Shown in pieces: positions 39,151 to 47,291 of a DNA stretch of 51,987 nt (position 1 is the stretch's first letter; each line of letters begins with the position of its first letter). The notes under the pieces were generated by a model. That model ran no database searches, was not told where the DNA came from, and saw nothing but the letters and a program-made list of their open reading frames with translations. This DNA comes from Pseudomonadota bacterium (GTDB taxonomy: Bacteria > Pseudomonadota > Alphaproteobacteria > Caulobacterales > Caulobacteraceae). The position numbers were made by a program, and so were the translations under genes. Location of the stretch: positions 1-51,987 of the forward strand of contig CAUJHO010000022.1 of NCBI GenBank assembly GCA_963205025.1. The letters run 5' to 3'.

Positions 39151-39462
39151 TCAGGCCTCCTGCACGCGCGGATCGCGTCGCTGGGGCAACGGCCTGGACA
39201 CGGCTGGCTCGGGTCCGGTCAGTTCGCGGCCTTCGCCCAGGAGAATCAGGCGCTCCTCGTCATCGATCTGTACCAGGACAAGGCGGCGCGCCGGATCCAG
39301 CACCAGGGTCTCTGTCACCTTGAGCCGGCGCTCGCCGCGATCCGCCTGGAGCTTCTCCAGCCACTGCGGGGCGTAGCGCCGCAGGCCTACCGCGACCAGG
39401 CCGATCAGGCCCAGGGTGATGGCGAGGCTGAAAACCGCCCAGGCGAAATTGAGGAAATTCAT
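39151..39462 (-). CDS. fliO: flagellar biosynthesis protein FliO
   Basis: A 103-residue FliO/MopB protein that helps assemble the FliPQR gate. One membrane helix (about residues 5-25, FAWAVFSLAITLGLIGLVAVGL) is followed by a cytoplasmic domain with the family pattern RRLKVTETLVLDPARRLVLVQIDDEERLILLG. The ATG at 39462 puts the helix at the N-terminus; the frame is open 14 residues further back. Confidence 0.93.
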   Translation of the reverse strand: MNFLNFAWAVFSLAITLGLIGLVAVGLRRYAPQWLEKLQADRGERRLKVTETLVLDPARRLVLVQIDDEERLILLGEGRELTGPEPAVSRPLPQRRDPRVQEA

Positions 39463-39518
39463 GTGGCGGACAGGCCCTGCGCGCCCCGAACGGGCGGGGA
39501 TCAAACTCCTCCAACATG

Positions 39519-39554
39519 GTTAACGCCGTCTTGCCGAAAGGTCTGGTTAACCAT
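39519..39554. promoter_or_regulatory. CtrA-type half-sites between fliO and flgB
   Basis: GTTAAC (39519-39524) and TTAACCAT (39547-39554) lie in the 134 bases between divergent fliOP and flgBC-fliE. TTAACCAT is the preferred CtrA half-site, and the 14-mer TTAACCATGGCGGC recurs at 17820. The partner half-site at 39536 is poor. Joint cell-cycle control of both flagellar units is a reasonable inference. Confidence 0.45.
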
Positions 39555-39596
39555 GGCGGCGGCATTTTATGCCCGGCAGTTGAAGAAAGGCCCGCC

Positions 39597-40004
39597 ATGG
39601 GCATCGACGACATCCCCCTGTTCTCCAATTTGCGCGGTCGGCTGGGCTGGCTGGCCGAGCGTCAGCGCGTGGTCGCCCAGAACGTCGCCAATGCCGATAC
39701 GCCCGGCTATGCCGCGCGCGACCTGGCGCGGCCGGCGGACTTTTCCGAAAGCCTCAGCCGGGCCCGCGGCGTCGAGATGGCGCGCACCTCGGCCACCCAT
39801 CTGCCGTCGCCTTCTGGCCCGCCCAGTCGCTTCATCGCCGAAGCCAGCCCGGATTCCGAGACGACGCCGGACGGCAACTCCGTCGTGGTCGAAGAACAGA
39901 TGCTTCGCATGGCCGAAAGTCGCATGGAATACGACGCCGCCATCGGCTTCTACCAGAAATCCCTCAACATGCTGCGCCTCGCTTCGCGCAAGCCCGGCGG
40001 CTGA
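39597..40004 (+). CDS. flgB: flagellar basal-body rod protein FlgB
   Basis: A 135-residue proximal rod protein. It has the N-terminal helix with the rod/hook motif RQRVVAQNVANADTPGYAARDL and the C-terminal helix (EEQMLRMAESRMEYDAAIGFYQKSLNMLRLASRK) that pair in the rod. The ATG at 39597 fits the family. It is the first gene of flgB-flgC-fliE. Confidence 0.97.
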   Translation: MGIDDIPLFSNLRGRLGWLAERQRVVAQNVANADTPGYAARDLARPADFSESLSRARGVEMARTSATHLPSPSGPPSRFIAEASPDSETTPDGNSVVVEEQMLRMAESRMEYDAAIGFYQKSLNMLRLASRKPGG

Positions 40005-40021
40005 GCCAGGAGACGTGATCC

Positions 40022-40441
40022 ATGTCTGACCCTGTCGGCACCCGAAACTCGACAATGGCAGTGGCGGCCTCGGCCCTGCGCGCCCAGCAGTCGCGCATGC
40101 GGATCATCGCCGAGAACATCGCCAACGCCCAGTCGACCGCCCCGGTCGAGGGGGGCGATCCCTATCGCCGTCAGGTCCCGGTCTTCCAGACACGCGAGAT
40201 CGACGGGGCCACCGGCGTCGAACTGGCGCGCGTGCGTCAGGACCCAGGCGACTTCCGCCTCGACTATGAGCCGGGCCACCCGGCCGCCGATGCCGAAGGC
40301 TATGTCCGCCGACCCAATGTCGACACCCTGGTCGAGGCCATGGACATGCGCGAGGCCCAGCGCGCCTACGAGGCCAATCTGAACGTCATCGAGACCGCGC
40401 GCGCCATGGAACAGCGCACGCTGGACCTCCTCAAGCGATAG
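40022..40441 (+). CDS. flgC: flagellar basal-body rod protein FlgC
   Basis: A 139-residue rod protein with the conserved N-terminal SALRAQQSRMRIIAENIANAQST and C-terminal GYVRRPNVDTLVEAMDMREAQRAYEANLNVIETARAMEQRTLDLL. An AGGAG lies just upstream of the ATG and 17 bases separate it from flgB. Confidence 0.97.
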   Translation: MSDPVGTRNSTMAVAASALRAQQSRMRIIAENIANAQSTAPVEGGDPYRRQVPVFQTREIDGATGVELARVRQDPGDFRLDYEPGHPAADAEGYVRRPNVDTLVEAMDMREAQRAYEANLNVIETARAMEQRTLDLLKR

Positions 40442-40454
40442 GAGCCGCTAGGCC

Positions 40455-40754
40455 ATGGACGCCCTGACCGCCATTCGCGCCTATTCCGCCGCCCAGGGCA
40501 CCGCCGCCCCGACCTCGGGTCCGGCCGAGGTCGCCGCTCCGGGCTTCGACGACATGCTGGCCGGCTTCATGGGTCAGGCCGCCGATGCCACCCGATCCGC
40601 CGAGACCCAGATCGCTGCCCATTCGGCCGGCCAGGCAGATCTGGTCAATGTCGTCACCGCCATCGCCTCGGCCGAGGCTTCACTGGAGACGGTTGTGGCC
40701 GTGCGCGACCAGGTCATCGCCGCCTATCAGGAAATCATGCGGATGCCGATCTAG
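40455..40754 (+). CDS. fliE: flagellar hook-basal body protein FliE
   Basis: A 99-residue MS-ring/rod junction protein. Its C-terminal half is typical: [38 protein letters not shown]. Its last bases overlap the stop of the convergent prolyl hydroxylase gene by four. Confidence 0.95.
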   Translation: MDALTAIRAYSAAQGTAAPTSGPAEVAAPGFDDMLAGFMGQAADATRSAETQIAAHSAGQADLVNVVTAIASAEASLETVVAVRDQVIAAYQEIMRMPI

Positions 40755-41614
40755 AGACCGGACAGATAGCCCGGAGCCTTGTCTCGCAACCATTGGGAAT
40801 AGAGCCATTTCTCGCCGGTCGTCGGTGGCAGGCCCGCATGGCGGGTCGCCAGATCGATGCGGCCATTCGGCTTGATGTTCGACCAGTACAGGGCGTCTCC
40901 CGCCGCAGCCCGGTAACGCAGGCCGATGGCCTCCATCTCGGTCTCGCCCCCCTCGTAGTCGTCATTCAGATAGGTCAGGAAGGTCACGGCACGCTGACCG
41001 TCAGCGGCCAGGTCCGCCGCATATCCCGGCACATCCGGGTCCAGCCAGTCGTAGTGGGGCGCGAAGGTCTCGCCGACGGCATAGTGCAGCACCTCGACCG
41101 GCTCCATGCCCAGGGTCGGGTGGCCCGTCGTGCGCGCAATCCGCTCGCGCACCAGCATCATCACCAGATCGCAGTCCAGAATGTCGAAGCTGGCCGAGCT
41201 GTTGGTGCGGATACGGTGCACCATCGGACCGCCCGTCCGGGGATCCGAGACCGGCGACCGATCCAGATAGGGGTCCGCGCGATCACGAAACCAGTCACAG
41301 ATGGCCCTGGGCACAAAGCCGGTGATCGCCAGCACATGCGGGGCCGTCGACAGTTCGACAGGGTCTGGGGCCGCCAACCAGGCTTCGAGATCGAAGCCGG
41401 GGCCCAGGAAGCGGCGCGTTTCCTCAGCCAGGGCATGGCCGTTGGCCGCCGCCTGATCGAGCCGCCGCAGAGCTTCGGCCCAATCCTGGGGCCGAGCCAG
41501 GCCCGACGCCGACATCAGCGCCAGATGGTGTGCCGCCTCGCCATCGCCGGCGTCGGCCTCGGCGATGAGGACGGCGGGCGTATGGTCCCGATCAAGCTGA
41601 TCGTCAGATCTCAT
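40751..41614 (-). CDS. 2OG-Fe(II) oxygenase, prolyl 4-hydroxylase type
   Basis: A 287-residue protein. About 90 N-terminal residues hold a Sel1/TPR-like helical pair ([42 protein letters not shown]). A P4Hc domain follows: [10 protein letters not shown], the Fe ligands His and Asp in HYDW, the third His in RHAGLPP and the 2-oxoglutarate-binding Lys in [12 protein letters not shown]. The target is unknown; bacterial members hydroxylate proline in translation factors or peptides. Its ATG overlaps the folE stop, making it the last gene of a five-gene unit. Confidence 0.92.
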   Translation of the reverse strand: MRSDDQLDRDHTPAVLIAEADAGDGEAAHHLALMSASGLARPQDWAEALRRLDQAAANGHALAEETRRFLGPGFDLEAWLAAPDPVELSTAPHVLAITGFVPRAICDWFRDRADPYLDRSPVSDPRTGGPMVHRIRTNSSASFDILDCDLVMMLVRERIARTTGHPTLGMEPVEVLHYAVGETFAPHYDWLDPDVPGYAADLAADGQRAVTFLTYLNDDYEGGETEMEAIGLRYRAAAGDALYWSNIKPNGRIDLATRHAGLPPTTGEKWLYSQWLRDKAPGYLSGL

Positions 41615-42189
41615 CCGCCCCGTGCCAGTCTGAGAAATTCCTCGCGGGTGCGGGGATCGTCGCGGACGACGCCCAGCAGGCAGCTGGTTGTCAGGCTGGC
41701 GCCCGGCACCTCAACTCCACGCAGGGTCATGCAGGAATGCTCAGCCTCGATGACCACGCCGACGCCCTGGGGCTCGAGAACCTCCTGAATGGCATTCGCG
41801 ATTTCGGCGGTCATCTTTTCCTGGATCTGCAGGCGACGCCCGAATCCCTTGACCACGCGCGCCAGCTTGGAAATGCCGACGACACGATTGGTCGGCAGAT
41901 AGCCGACGTGCGCCTTGCCGACGACCGGCAGCATATGATGCTCGCAGAAACTGACGAAGCGGATGTCGCGCAGCACCACCAGTTCGTCATAGCCGGCCAC
42001 CTCCTCGAAGGTGCGCTCCAGATAGGCGCGCGGGCATTCGTCATAGCCGGCGAACAACTCGCGGTAGGAACGCGCCACCCGCGCCGGCGTGTCGACCAGA
42101 CCCTCGCGGGCGGGATCATCGCCCGCCCACTGGATCAGGGTGCGAACGGCTGCCTCGGCCTCAGCCTGGGAAATCGGTCGATCAGTCAT
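41611..42189 (-). CDS. folE: GTP cyclohydrolase I
   Basis: A 192-residue enzyme that converts GTP to dihydroneopterin triphosphate at the start of tetrahydrofolate synthesis. The zinc and active-site residues are in [21 protein letters not shown], followed by [25 protein letters not shown] and [16 protein letters not shown]. The family length is normal. Nine bases separate it from ribF. Confidence 0.98.
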   Translation of the reverse strand: MTDRPISQAEAEAAVRTLIQWAGDDPAREGLVDTPARVARSYRELFAGYDECPRAYLERTFEEVAGYDELVVLRDIRFVSFCEHHMLPVVGKAHVGYLPTNRVVGISKLARVVKGFGRRLQIQEKMTAEIANAIQEVLEPQGVGVVIEAEHSCMTLRGVEVPGASLTTSCLLGVVRDDPRTREEFLRLARGG

Positions 42190-42198
42190 GGCTCTATC

Positions 42199-43149
42199 CT
42201 AGTCCGATGCGGGAGCGGCGGCGAGGGCCATGCGCGCGTCGATGGCATCCTGGTCAATGCGCGCCTTGAGCGCCTCCAGCCCATCGAACTTCAGTTCCGG
42301 CCGGATCCAGGCGATCAGCTGAGTCTCGATCTCCTGGCCGTAGATGTCTTCGTCAAAGTCGAACAACCAGACCTCCAGCAGCGGCTCCTCGCTCTGGAAC
42401 ATCGGGCGGACGCCCAGATTGGCCACGCCGTCGACGACACGGCCGTCGGGCAGGCGGGTGCGCGTGGCATAGACGCCATAGGCAGGCCGCACATAATCGC
42501 CGAGCTGCACATTGGCGGTCGGCACCCCGATGGTCCGGCCCCGCTTGTCGCCATGCACGACCTCGCCCGAAATCGCGAAGGGACGGCCCAGAATGGCCGT
42601 GGCCTGCTGCGGACGCGCGCCCATCAGGGCCTCGCGTACCGCCGAGGACGACAGCTTGACCCCATCACCGGTCACTATTTCGGGCGTGCAGGAGACCGAA
42701 AAGCCCAGCTCGCGCCCATAGGCCGCAAGCGCCTCGGGCGAACCCGAGCGCCCCTTGCCGAAGGTGACGTCAAAGCCGGCCGCGACATGGGCCACGCCCA
42801 GGCCTTCGGCAAGGACCGCCTGTGCGAACGCCCGGTCGGTCAGGTCGGCCATCTCGGCATCGAAGGGCAGCAGGTAGAGCCGCGCGATCCCCGCCGCCCC
42901 CAGCGCGCGCGCCAGCTGGTCGGGCGTCATCAGGCGGAACGGTTCGGCCCCGGTCTGGAAGTAGCGACGGGGATGCGGCTCGAAACTGATCACCCCCGAC
43001 GCGACACCCAGCCGCTCGGCCGCGGCCCGGGCCGCGTCAAGGACGGCCAGATGGCCCCGGTGGACACCGTCGAAATTGCCGAGCGCCACGGCGGCCCCGC
43101 GCTGAGCCGGAGCCAGGCCCTTCCAGCCGTGAATAACCTCGATGGCCAC
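42199..43149 (-). CDS. ribF: bifunctional riboflavin kinase/FAD synthetase
   Basis: A 316-residue enzyme producing FMN then FAD. It has an N-terminal adenylyltransferase domain (VALGNFDGVHRGHLAVLD, FDVTFGKGRSG, SSSAVREALMGA) and a C-terminal riboflavin kinase domain (HGDKRGRTIGVPTANVQL, YGVYATRTRLPDGR, GVANLGVRPMF, EVWLFDFDEDIYGQEI). The start is a GTG at 43149, immediately adjacent to the MaoC stop at 43150. Confidence 0.98.
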   Translation of the reverse strand: MAIEVIHGWKGLAPAQRGAAVALGNFDGVHRGHLAVLDAARAAAERLGVASGVISFEPHPRRYFQTGAEPFRLMTPDQLARALGAAGIARLYLLPFDAEMADLTDRAFAQAVLAEGLGVAHVAAGFDVTFGKGRSGSPEALAAYGRELGFSVSCTPEIVTGDGVKLSSSAVREALMGARPQQATAILGRPFAISGEVVHGDKRGRTIGVPTANVQLGDYVRPAYGVYATRTRLPDGRVVDGVANLGVRPMFQSEEPLLEVWLFDFDEDIYGQEIETQLIAWIRPELKFDGLEALKARIDQDAIDARMALAAAPASD

Positions 43150-43596
43150 CTAGGATCGCCGCCGACGCCGCGGCACGCGGATCGTCGCCTCGCCTTCGAG
43201 CACCGCCTCCCCGTCGACCAGACATTCCGTCTTCAGGATAACGCGGGCCGAGGGATCGATCGACTGGACGGTCACCCGGGCGGTGACCACATCGCCGATC
43301 CGCACGGGTTTGTGGAAGGACAGGGTCTGACCCAGATAGATGGCACCGGGCCCCGGCAGGATGGTGCCCACCACCGCCGAGACGAACGAGGCCGACAGCA
43401 GGCCGTGGGCGACCCGCCCGCGATAGGCACTGGCGTTGGCGAAATCCTCGTCGATGTGCAGCGGGTTGAAGTCCCCCGACGCCTCGGCAAAGGCCATGAT
43501 CCGCTCATGGGTGATCGGCACCTGCAGTTCCGCCGACATGCCGACGGACAGTTCTTCCAGAATAAAGCCCCCGTCCGGGGTCGTGGGGGCGTTCAC
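43150..43596 (-). CDS. MaoC family dehydratase
   Basis: A 148-residue hot-dog-fold protein. The hydratase 2 motif is clear in ASGDFNPLHIDEDFANASAYRGRVAHGLLSASFVSAVVG, with the catalytic Asp and His. Such proteins hydrate enoyl-CoA or enoyl-ACP; the substrate is not evident. The C-terminus is strongly basic (RVPRRRRRS). Its ATG overlaps the stop of the HAD hydrolase gene (ATGA). Confidence 0.92.
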   Translation of the reverse strand: MNAPTTPDGGFILEELSVGMSAELQVPITHERIMAFAEASGDFNPLHIDEDFANASAYRGRVAHGLLSASFVSAVVGTILPGPGAIYLGQTLSFHKPVRIGDVVTARVTVQSIDPSARVILKTECLVDGEAVLEGEATIRVPRRRRRS

Positions 43597-44462
43597 CAGA
43601 TCAACTCCTTGAGAACATAGCGGGCCTGGGCTCCGGCCTGGGCCAGAAGCGCCTCGGCCTTGGCCGGGTCAAGCCCGCCTTCGGCGGTCATCAGCTCATC
43701 GCCATGAATGCCGCCGGCCACAAACAGACAGTCCAGGCCCTGCCGGTTGGCCCCCAGCACGTCGGTCGGCAGGCCATCGCCGATGGCCAGGACCCGCGCC
43801 TTGTCGCGATTGCGCCCAGACGACTCGCCGGCCTCCGACAGGGCCAGGTCATAGATGGCCGAATAGGGTTTGCCGGCCATGATCACAGGCCCACCCTGGG
43901 CCGCATAGACGTCCGCCAGCGCCCCGGCGCACCAGATCAGGTCGCGGCCCCGGTGAACCACCTTGTCCGGGTTGGCGCAGACCATTTCGAGGCCGCGCCG
44001 GGCGCAATCGGCGAAAATCTCCCGATAATCCTCGGGCTGATCGGCTTCGTCGTCGAACAGGCCCGTGCAGGAAATGAAGGCGGCCTCGGACGGATCGTCG
44101 GTCAGATCAACGCCGGTGCCGTCATAGATGCCGGAATCGCGCTCGGGCCCGATCCGCCAGGCCGGACCGGGTGCCCGTTTCGTCAGCTCGGCTCGCGTCG
44201 CATCGCCAGAGGTCACCACCGCCGACCAGGCCGCGCGGTCAACGCCGATCTCGTCCAGCTGGACGATGAAACTGCCTCGGGGGCGCGGCGAGTTGGAGAT
44301 CAGCACGACGGTGCCGCCGGCCTCGGCGAAGCGGCGAAGCGCCGAAACCGAACGCTCGAACGGGGCCTTGCCGTCATGCACGACGCCCCAGACGTCACAC
44401 AGGATGACGTCGTAGCGGTCGGCGATCTGGGACAGGCCGGTCAGGGGCTGGGGGGCGGACAT
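43593..44462 (-). CDS. TIGR01459 family HAD-type hydrolase
   Basis: A 289-residue class IIA HAD phosphatase. Motif I is VILCDVWGVVHDG, motif II VVLISNSPRPRG, then GKPYSAIYDLAL with the Lys, and motif IV LAIGDGLPTDVLGANRQGLDCLFVAGGIHG. The family is restricted mainly to alphaproteobacteria and has no proven substrate. It is the first gene of the HAD-maoC-ribF-folE-P4H run, so it may be a flavin or folate metabolite phosphatase, but this is only a contextual guess. Confidence 0.93.
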   Translation of the reverse strand: MSAPQPLTGLSQIADRYDVILCDVWGVVHDGKAPFERSVSALRRFAEAGGTVVLISNSPRPRGSFIVQLDEIGVDRAAWSAVVTSGDATRAELTKRAPGPAWRIGPERDSGIYDGTGVDLTDDPSEAAFISCTGLFDDEADQPEDYREIFADCARRGLEMVCANPDKVVHRGRDLIWCAGALADVYAAQGGPVIMAGKPYSAIYDLALSEAGESSGRNRDKARVLAIGDGLPTDVLGANRQGLDCLFVAGGIHGDELMTAEGGLDPAKAEALLAQAGAQARYVLKELIW

Positions 44463-44485
44463 GACCCGTCTCTAGAGCATGATGG

Positions 44486-44520
44486 TTTTTGTTGGAACCG
44501 CCTCGCGGTGCCAACAAAAA
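44486..44520. repeat. long bidirectional hairpin
   Basis: TTTTTGTTGG (44486-44495) and CCAACAAAAA (44511-44520) are perfect complements. The inside ACCGC-CTC-GCGGT extends the stem to about 15 pairs with one A-G mismatch. The T run lies on one side and the A run on the other, so it could end transcription both ways. However, it sits about 25 bases upstream of a minus-strand gene start, so it is more likely part of a mobile palindromic repeat that begins AGAGCATGATGG. Confidence 0.6.
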
Positions 44521-44544
44521 GCTGAATTCGGCCCGCGCTTTTAT

Positions 44545-44610
44545 CTGGAGCCCGATTCACCGCATCGACGGAATCGCGAAGCGAATCTACCTCAACCGAT
44601 CAGGCTCCAG
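44545..44610. repeat. inverted repeat enclosing three GANTC sites
   Basis: CTGGAGCC (44545-44552) and GGCTCCAG (44603-44610) are perfect complements 50 bases apart. Between them lie GATTC (44554-44558), GAATC (44571-44575) and GAATC (44583-44587), three CcrM methylation sites within 34 bases. Such clustering is far above the expectation for random sequence of this composition. Whether it is a regulatory or a repeat element cannot be told from one copy. Confidence 0.5.
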
Positions 44611-44640
44611 GGCGGATTTCGACCGGACCGCTCAAACATG

Positions 44641-44734
44641 ATCTGGACGGTCTGGACGGTTCAGACGGTCTGGACTGTCCGGGCGAGGTGAAAATCATGG
44701 TCTGAACCGTCCAGACCGTCTGAACCGTCCAGAT
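44641..44734. repeat. nonamer tandem repeats in a long inverted repeat
   Basis: The left arm (44641-44675) is a tandem of TCTGGACGG and TTCAGACGG units. The right arm (44700-44734) is the reverse complement of the same two units in alternation. The arms form an imperfect ~35-bp stem with a ~24-base loop. Because the unit is 9 bases, each strand can be read as WTV/QTV repeats, but no ribosome binding site or conserved protein goes with it. The remaining 44735-44914 shows nothing I can name. Confidence 0.7.
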
Positions 44735-44914
44735 CGGGCCGGCGATGTCAAAGACCGCGAGGTCCATCCTGAAACCCTTCACAGCACCGGGGATAAACGA
44801 CCCGGCCGTTCCCGCCGATAGCCAGAAATTCAGAGGCTTGACCGGCTTCGGAGCGTGCGCTTGCCCTCGGGCGGGTTCCGAAGGGCGGGGCCGAGCCGCC
44901 GCTCGCAGCCGGGA

Positions 44915-45973
44915 TCAGGCGTTTTCCCGGCGCAGAAGTTCCTTCTTGCGATCCGTCCCCCAAGCATAGCCGGTCAGCGAGCCATTCGCGCCGACCACCC
45001 GGTGACAGGGCACGACCACACAGACCGGATTGGCCCCGCACGCCGCGCCGACCGCGCGGGCAGCCCCCGGCCTGCCGATGGCTGTGGCCAGGTCGCCATA
45101 GGTCCAGGTCTCACCGGCCGGGATGGTCCGCAGCGCCTGCCAGACTTTCTGCTGGAAGGCCGTGCCGCGAACGTCCAGAGGCAGGTCCAGGCCAGGATCC
45201 CTGGGATCATCGATCAGTTCAATCACCCGCCGCAGCCGCTGGTTCAACTCGGCGTCGTTCGTCGTGACCTGCGCCTGGGCGAAACGCAGCCTGAAACGCT
45301 CCAGCATGGTCTCGGCCATGTCGCCCAGTTCGATCGACGACACCCCCCTGTCCGTTATGGCCACCAGCACCTGTCCCAGCGAACAGGGTGCAACCGTGAC
45401 CCGAATCCGTTCACCCAGGCCGGCCTTCCTCCAGGCCGAGGGGGTCATGCCGAAACGCTTGTCGGCGGAATCGTAGAAGCGACTGGGCGCGCCGAAGCCG
45501 GAATCATAGATGGCCTGGGTCACGGCGACCCCGTTCGACAGAGCGGCCTTGGCGCGGTCGTCTCGGACCTGGGCCGCATAGGCCGCCGGCGTCACCCCCG
45601 TGCGCGCCTTGAACAGACGATGGAAATGGTGCGGCGACAGACCGACCGAACGCGCCAGCCTGTCCAGCGTCGGCGCGGTTTCTGCGGCCTCGATCAGACG
45701 GCAGGCCGCCTCGACCGCCTCGACCCCCGGCCGGGCCGTATCGTCGGGCCGACACCGCAGGCAGGCGCGATACCCGGCCGTCCGGGCCTGATCCGCCGTA
45801 TCGAAGAAGTCCAGATTTGCCCGTTTGGGCGTGCGTGCCGGGCAGCCGGCTCGGCAATAGATACCGGTGGTCCTCACCCCCACGACGAAGGCGTCGCGCT
45901 GGCTCGCGTCGCGGCGCACCAGGGCGTCAAAGCGGTCGTCATCGGAAATCGGCGCGTCCATCAGGTCCAGCAT
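44915..45973 (-). CDS. ada: bifunctional Ada: adaptive-response activator / O6-methylguanine-DNA methyltransferase
   Basis: A 352-residue Ada with all three parts. The N-terminal zinc/methylphosphotriester sensor has Cys40, Cys44, Cys71 and Cys74 (GIYCRAGCPARTP, ACLRCRP; Cys38, 42, 69 and 72 in E. coli). The AraC-type helix-turn-helix covers about 85-180 (LARSVGLSPHHFHRLFKARTGVTPAAYAA). The C-terminal suicide methyltransferase carries Cys323 in VPCHRVVG. Methylation of the N-terminal Cys would turn it into an activator of alkylation-repair genes. The ATG at 45973 gives family spacing and has GGAG upstream; the frame is open to 46048. Confidence 0.97.
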   Translation of the reverse strand: MLDLMDAPISDDDRFDALVRRDASQRDAFVVGVRTTGIYCRAGCPARTPKRANLDFFDTADQARTAGYRACLRCRPDDTARPGVEAVEAACRLIEAAETAPTLDRLARSVGLSPHHFHRLFKARTGVTPAAYAAQVRDDRAKAALSNGVAVTQAIYDSGFGAPSRFYDSADKRFGMTPSAWRKAGLGERIRVTVAPCSLGQVLVAITDRGVSSIELGDMAETMLERFRLRFAQAQVTTNDAELNQRLRRVIELIDDPRDPGLDLPLDVRGTAFQQKVWQALRTIPAGETWTYGDLATAIGRPGAARAVGAACGANPVCVVVPCHRVVGANGSLTGYAWGTDRKKELLRRENA

Positions 45974-46124
45974 AGTCGAAGTCTCCAGGTCTCTGGAAAC
46001 CCGTATGACGGATCGGATCGCCACCCGCGTCCCGCCCCTTGCGGTCAATGTCGGCGGCTTAACGGTTCCTCATTGCCCTGGCTCTAGGCTGACGGTTCAG
46101 GTCCACGAACGGTCAAATCCCGCC

Positions 46125-47225
46125 ATGACGCCGGAAAATCTCAAGCCTCTCACCTCGATGCGGTTTCTGGCCGCCTTCTGGGTGGTGATGTTCCACTACT
46201 GGCCCAAGCTCGACCTCGGGGCCGCCACCGGCTGGACGCCGGGCATCGTGGCCCAGGGTTATCTGGGTGTGGAGCTGTTCTTCGTCCTGTCGGGCTTCAT
46301 CCTGTGTCACGTCTATCTGGAGGCCGCCGGCACCGGCGGTTTCAAGTACGGCAGCTTCCTGTGGGCGCGGCTGGCGCGGGTCTATCCCCTGCATCTGGCC
46401 ACCCTGATCGGGGTCGGCCTGCTCGGCGCGGCGGCTGCAACTGTCGGCATTTCAATCGACGACAGCATTCTGTCGTGGGCGTCCCTGCCGGCCAACCTGA
46501 CCCTGACCCAGGCCTGGGGCCTGGCCCCGGAGGCGGCCTGGAACCATCCCTCGTGGTCGATCTCGGCGGAGTGGTTCGCCTATCTGTGTTTCCCTGTCTT
46601 TGCCTGGGCAGCCTGGCGCCTGCGCCAGCGGCCCAGCCTGGCCCTGGTGCTGGCGACGGTCGGACTGATGGCGACCTATGCGGTGTTCGAGACCCTGGCC
46701 GGCTTCCCCCTGACCCAGGCCACCATCCATTGGGGTGCGCTCAGGATCGTGCCCTGCTTCGCCTACGGCTGTGCCGCCTATCTGGCCTGGCGGGCCGGCG
46801 GCCTGAAGCGTCCGGGGGCCATGGCCCTGGTGACGACCGGCCTGATCCTGGTCTGTGCCGCCCTTCAGGTCTGGGACGGTGTGACCGTCGCCCTGTTCGG
46901 GGTGCTGATCCTGGCCCTGGCCGGATTGTCGGGCCGGGGCGGGGTGCTGGAATCACGCACCGGCGTCTGGCTCGGAGAGGTCAGCTATGCGGTCTATATG
47001 GTCTGTGTGCCGTGGAAGCTGGTGGCCATCAACGGCCTGGCGCGTCTGAACGGCGGCTCGGAACACCTGCCGTGGTGGATGTGGGTGCCGGCGGTCCTGG
47101 CGATCGTGCCGCTGGCGGGACTGGCCCACCACCTCATCGAGCGGCCCGCGCGGACGGCCATGCGGCGCTGGGCCGAGCGGCGCGCGTCGAAAGGTCGCAG
47201 CCAAATTCAGCCTGCGGCGACCTGA
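46125..47225 (+). CDS. acyltransferase 3 family membrane protein
   Basis: A 366-residue polytopic protein of the AT3/OafA family, which O-acylates sugars of surface polysaccharides or peptidoglycan. Landmarks are LTSMRFLAAFWVVMFHYWP with the catalytic-type His, GYLGVELFFVLSGFILCHVY and FLWARLARVYPLHLATL. NHPSWSISAEWFAYLCFPVF and about ten membrane segments follow. The ATG at 46125 lies just before the first conserved motif. No glycan cluster is nearby, so the target is unknown. Confidence 0.93.
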   Translation: MTPENLKPLTSMRFLAAFWVVMFHYWPKLDLGAATGWTPGIVAQGYLGVELFFVLSGFILCHVYLEAAGTGGFKYGSFLWARLARVYPLHLATLIGVGLLGAAAATVGISIDDSILSWASLPANLTLTQAWGLAPEAAWNHPSWSISAEWFAYLCFPVFAWAAWRLRQRPSLALVLATVGLMATYAVFETLAGFPLTQATIHWGALRIVPCFAYGCAAYLAWRAGGLKRPGAMALVTTGLILVCAALQVWDGVTVALFGVLILALAGLSGRGGVLESRTGVWLGEVSYAVYMVCVPWKLVAINGLARLNGGSEHLPWWMWVPAVLAIVPLAGLAHHLIERPARTAMRRWAERRASKGRSQIQPAAT

Positions 47226-47291
47226 CACGTTCCTCATCTTAAGCCCTGACCGCTAGAGCTAGGCTCGGAACAAACGACGTCGGGGCCATTC

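Noticed and set aside
44479..44691. Small frame ending in WTV/QTV repeats
   Set aside because: The repeat reads similarly on the opposite strand because the DNA unit is 9 bases. There is no ribosome binding site and the upstream half crosses a hairpin, so non-coding repeat is the better explanation.
44745..44969. 74-codon plus-strand frame in the gap before ada
   Set aside because: It overlaps the 3' end of ada in antisense and has no recognisable protein character, so it does not fill the gap.
45867..46124. N-terminal extension of the acyltransferase back to 45867
   Set aside because: This stretch is antisense to the start of ada and to the divergent promoter. The conserved acyltransferase sequence begins just after the ATG at 46125.
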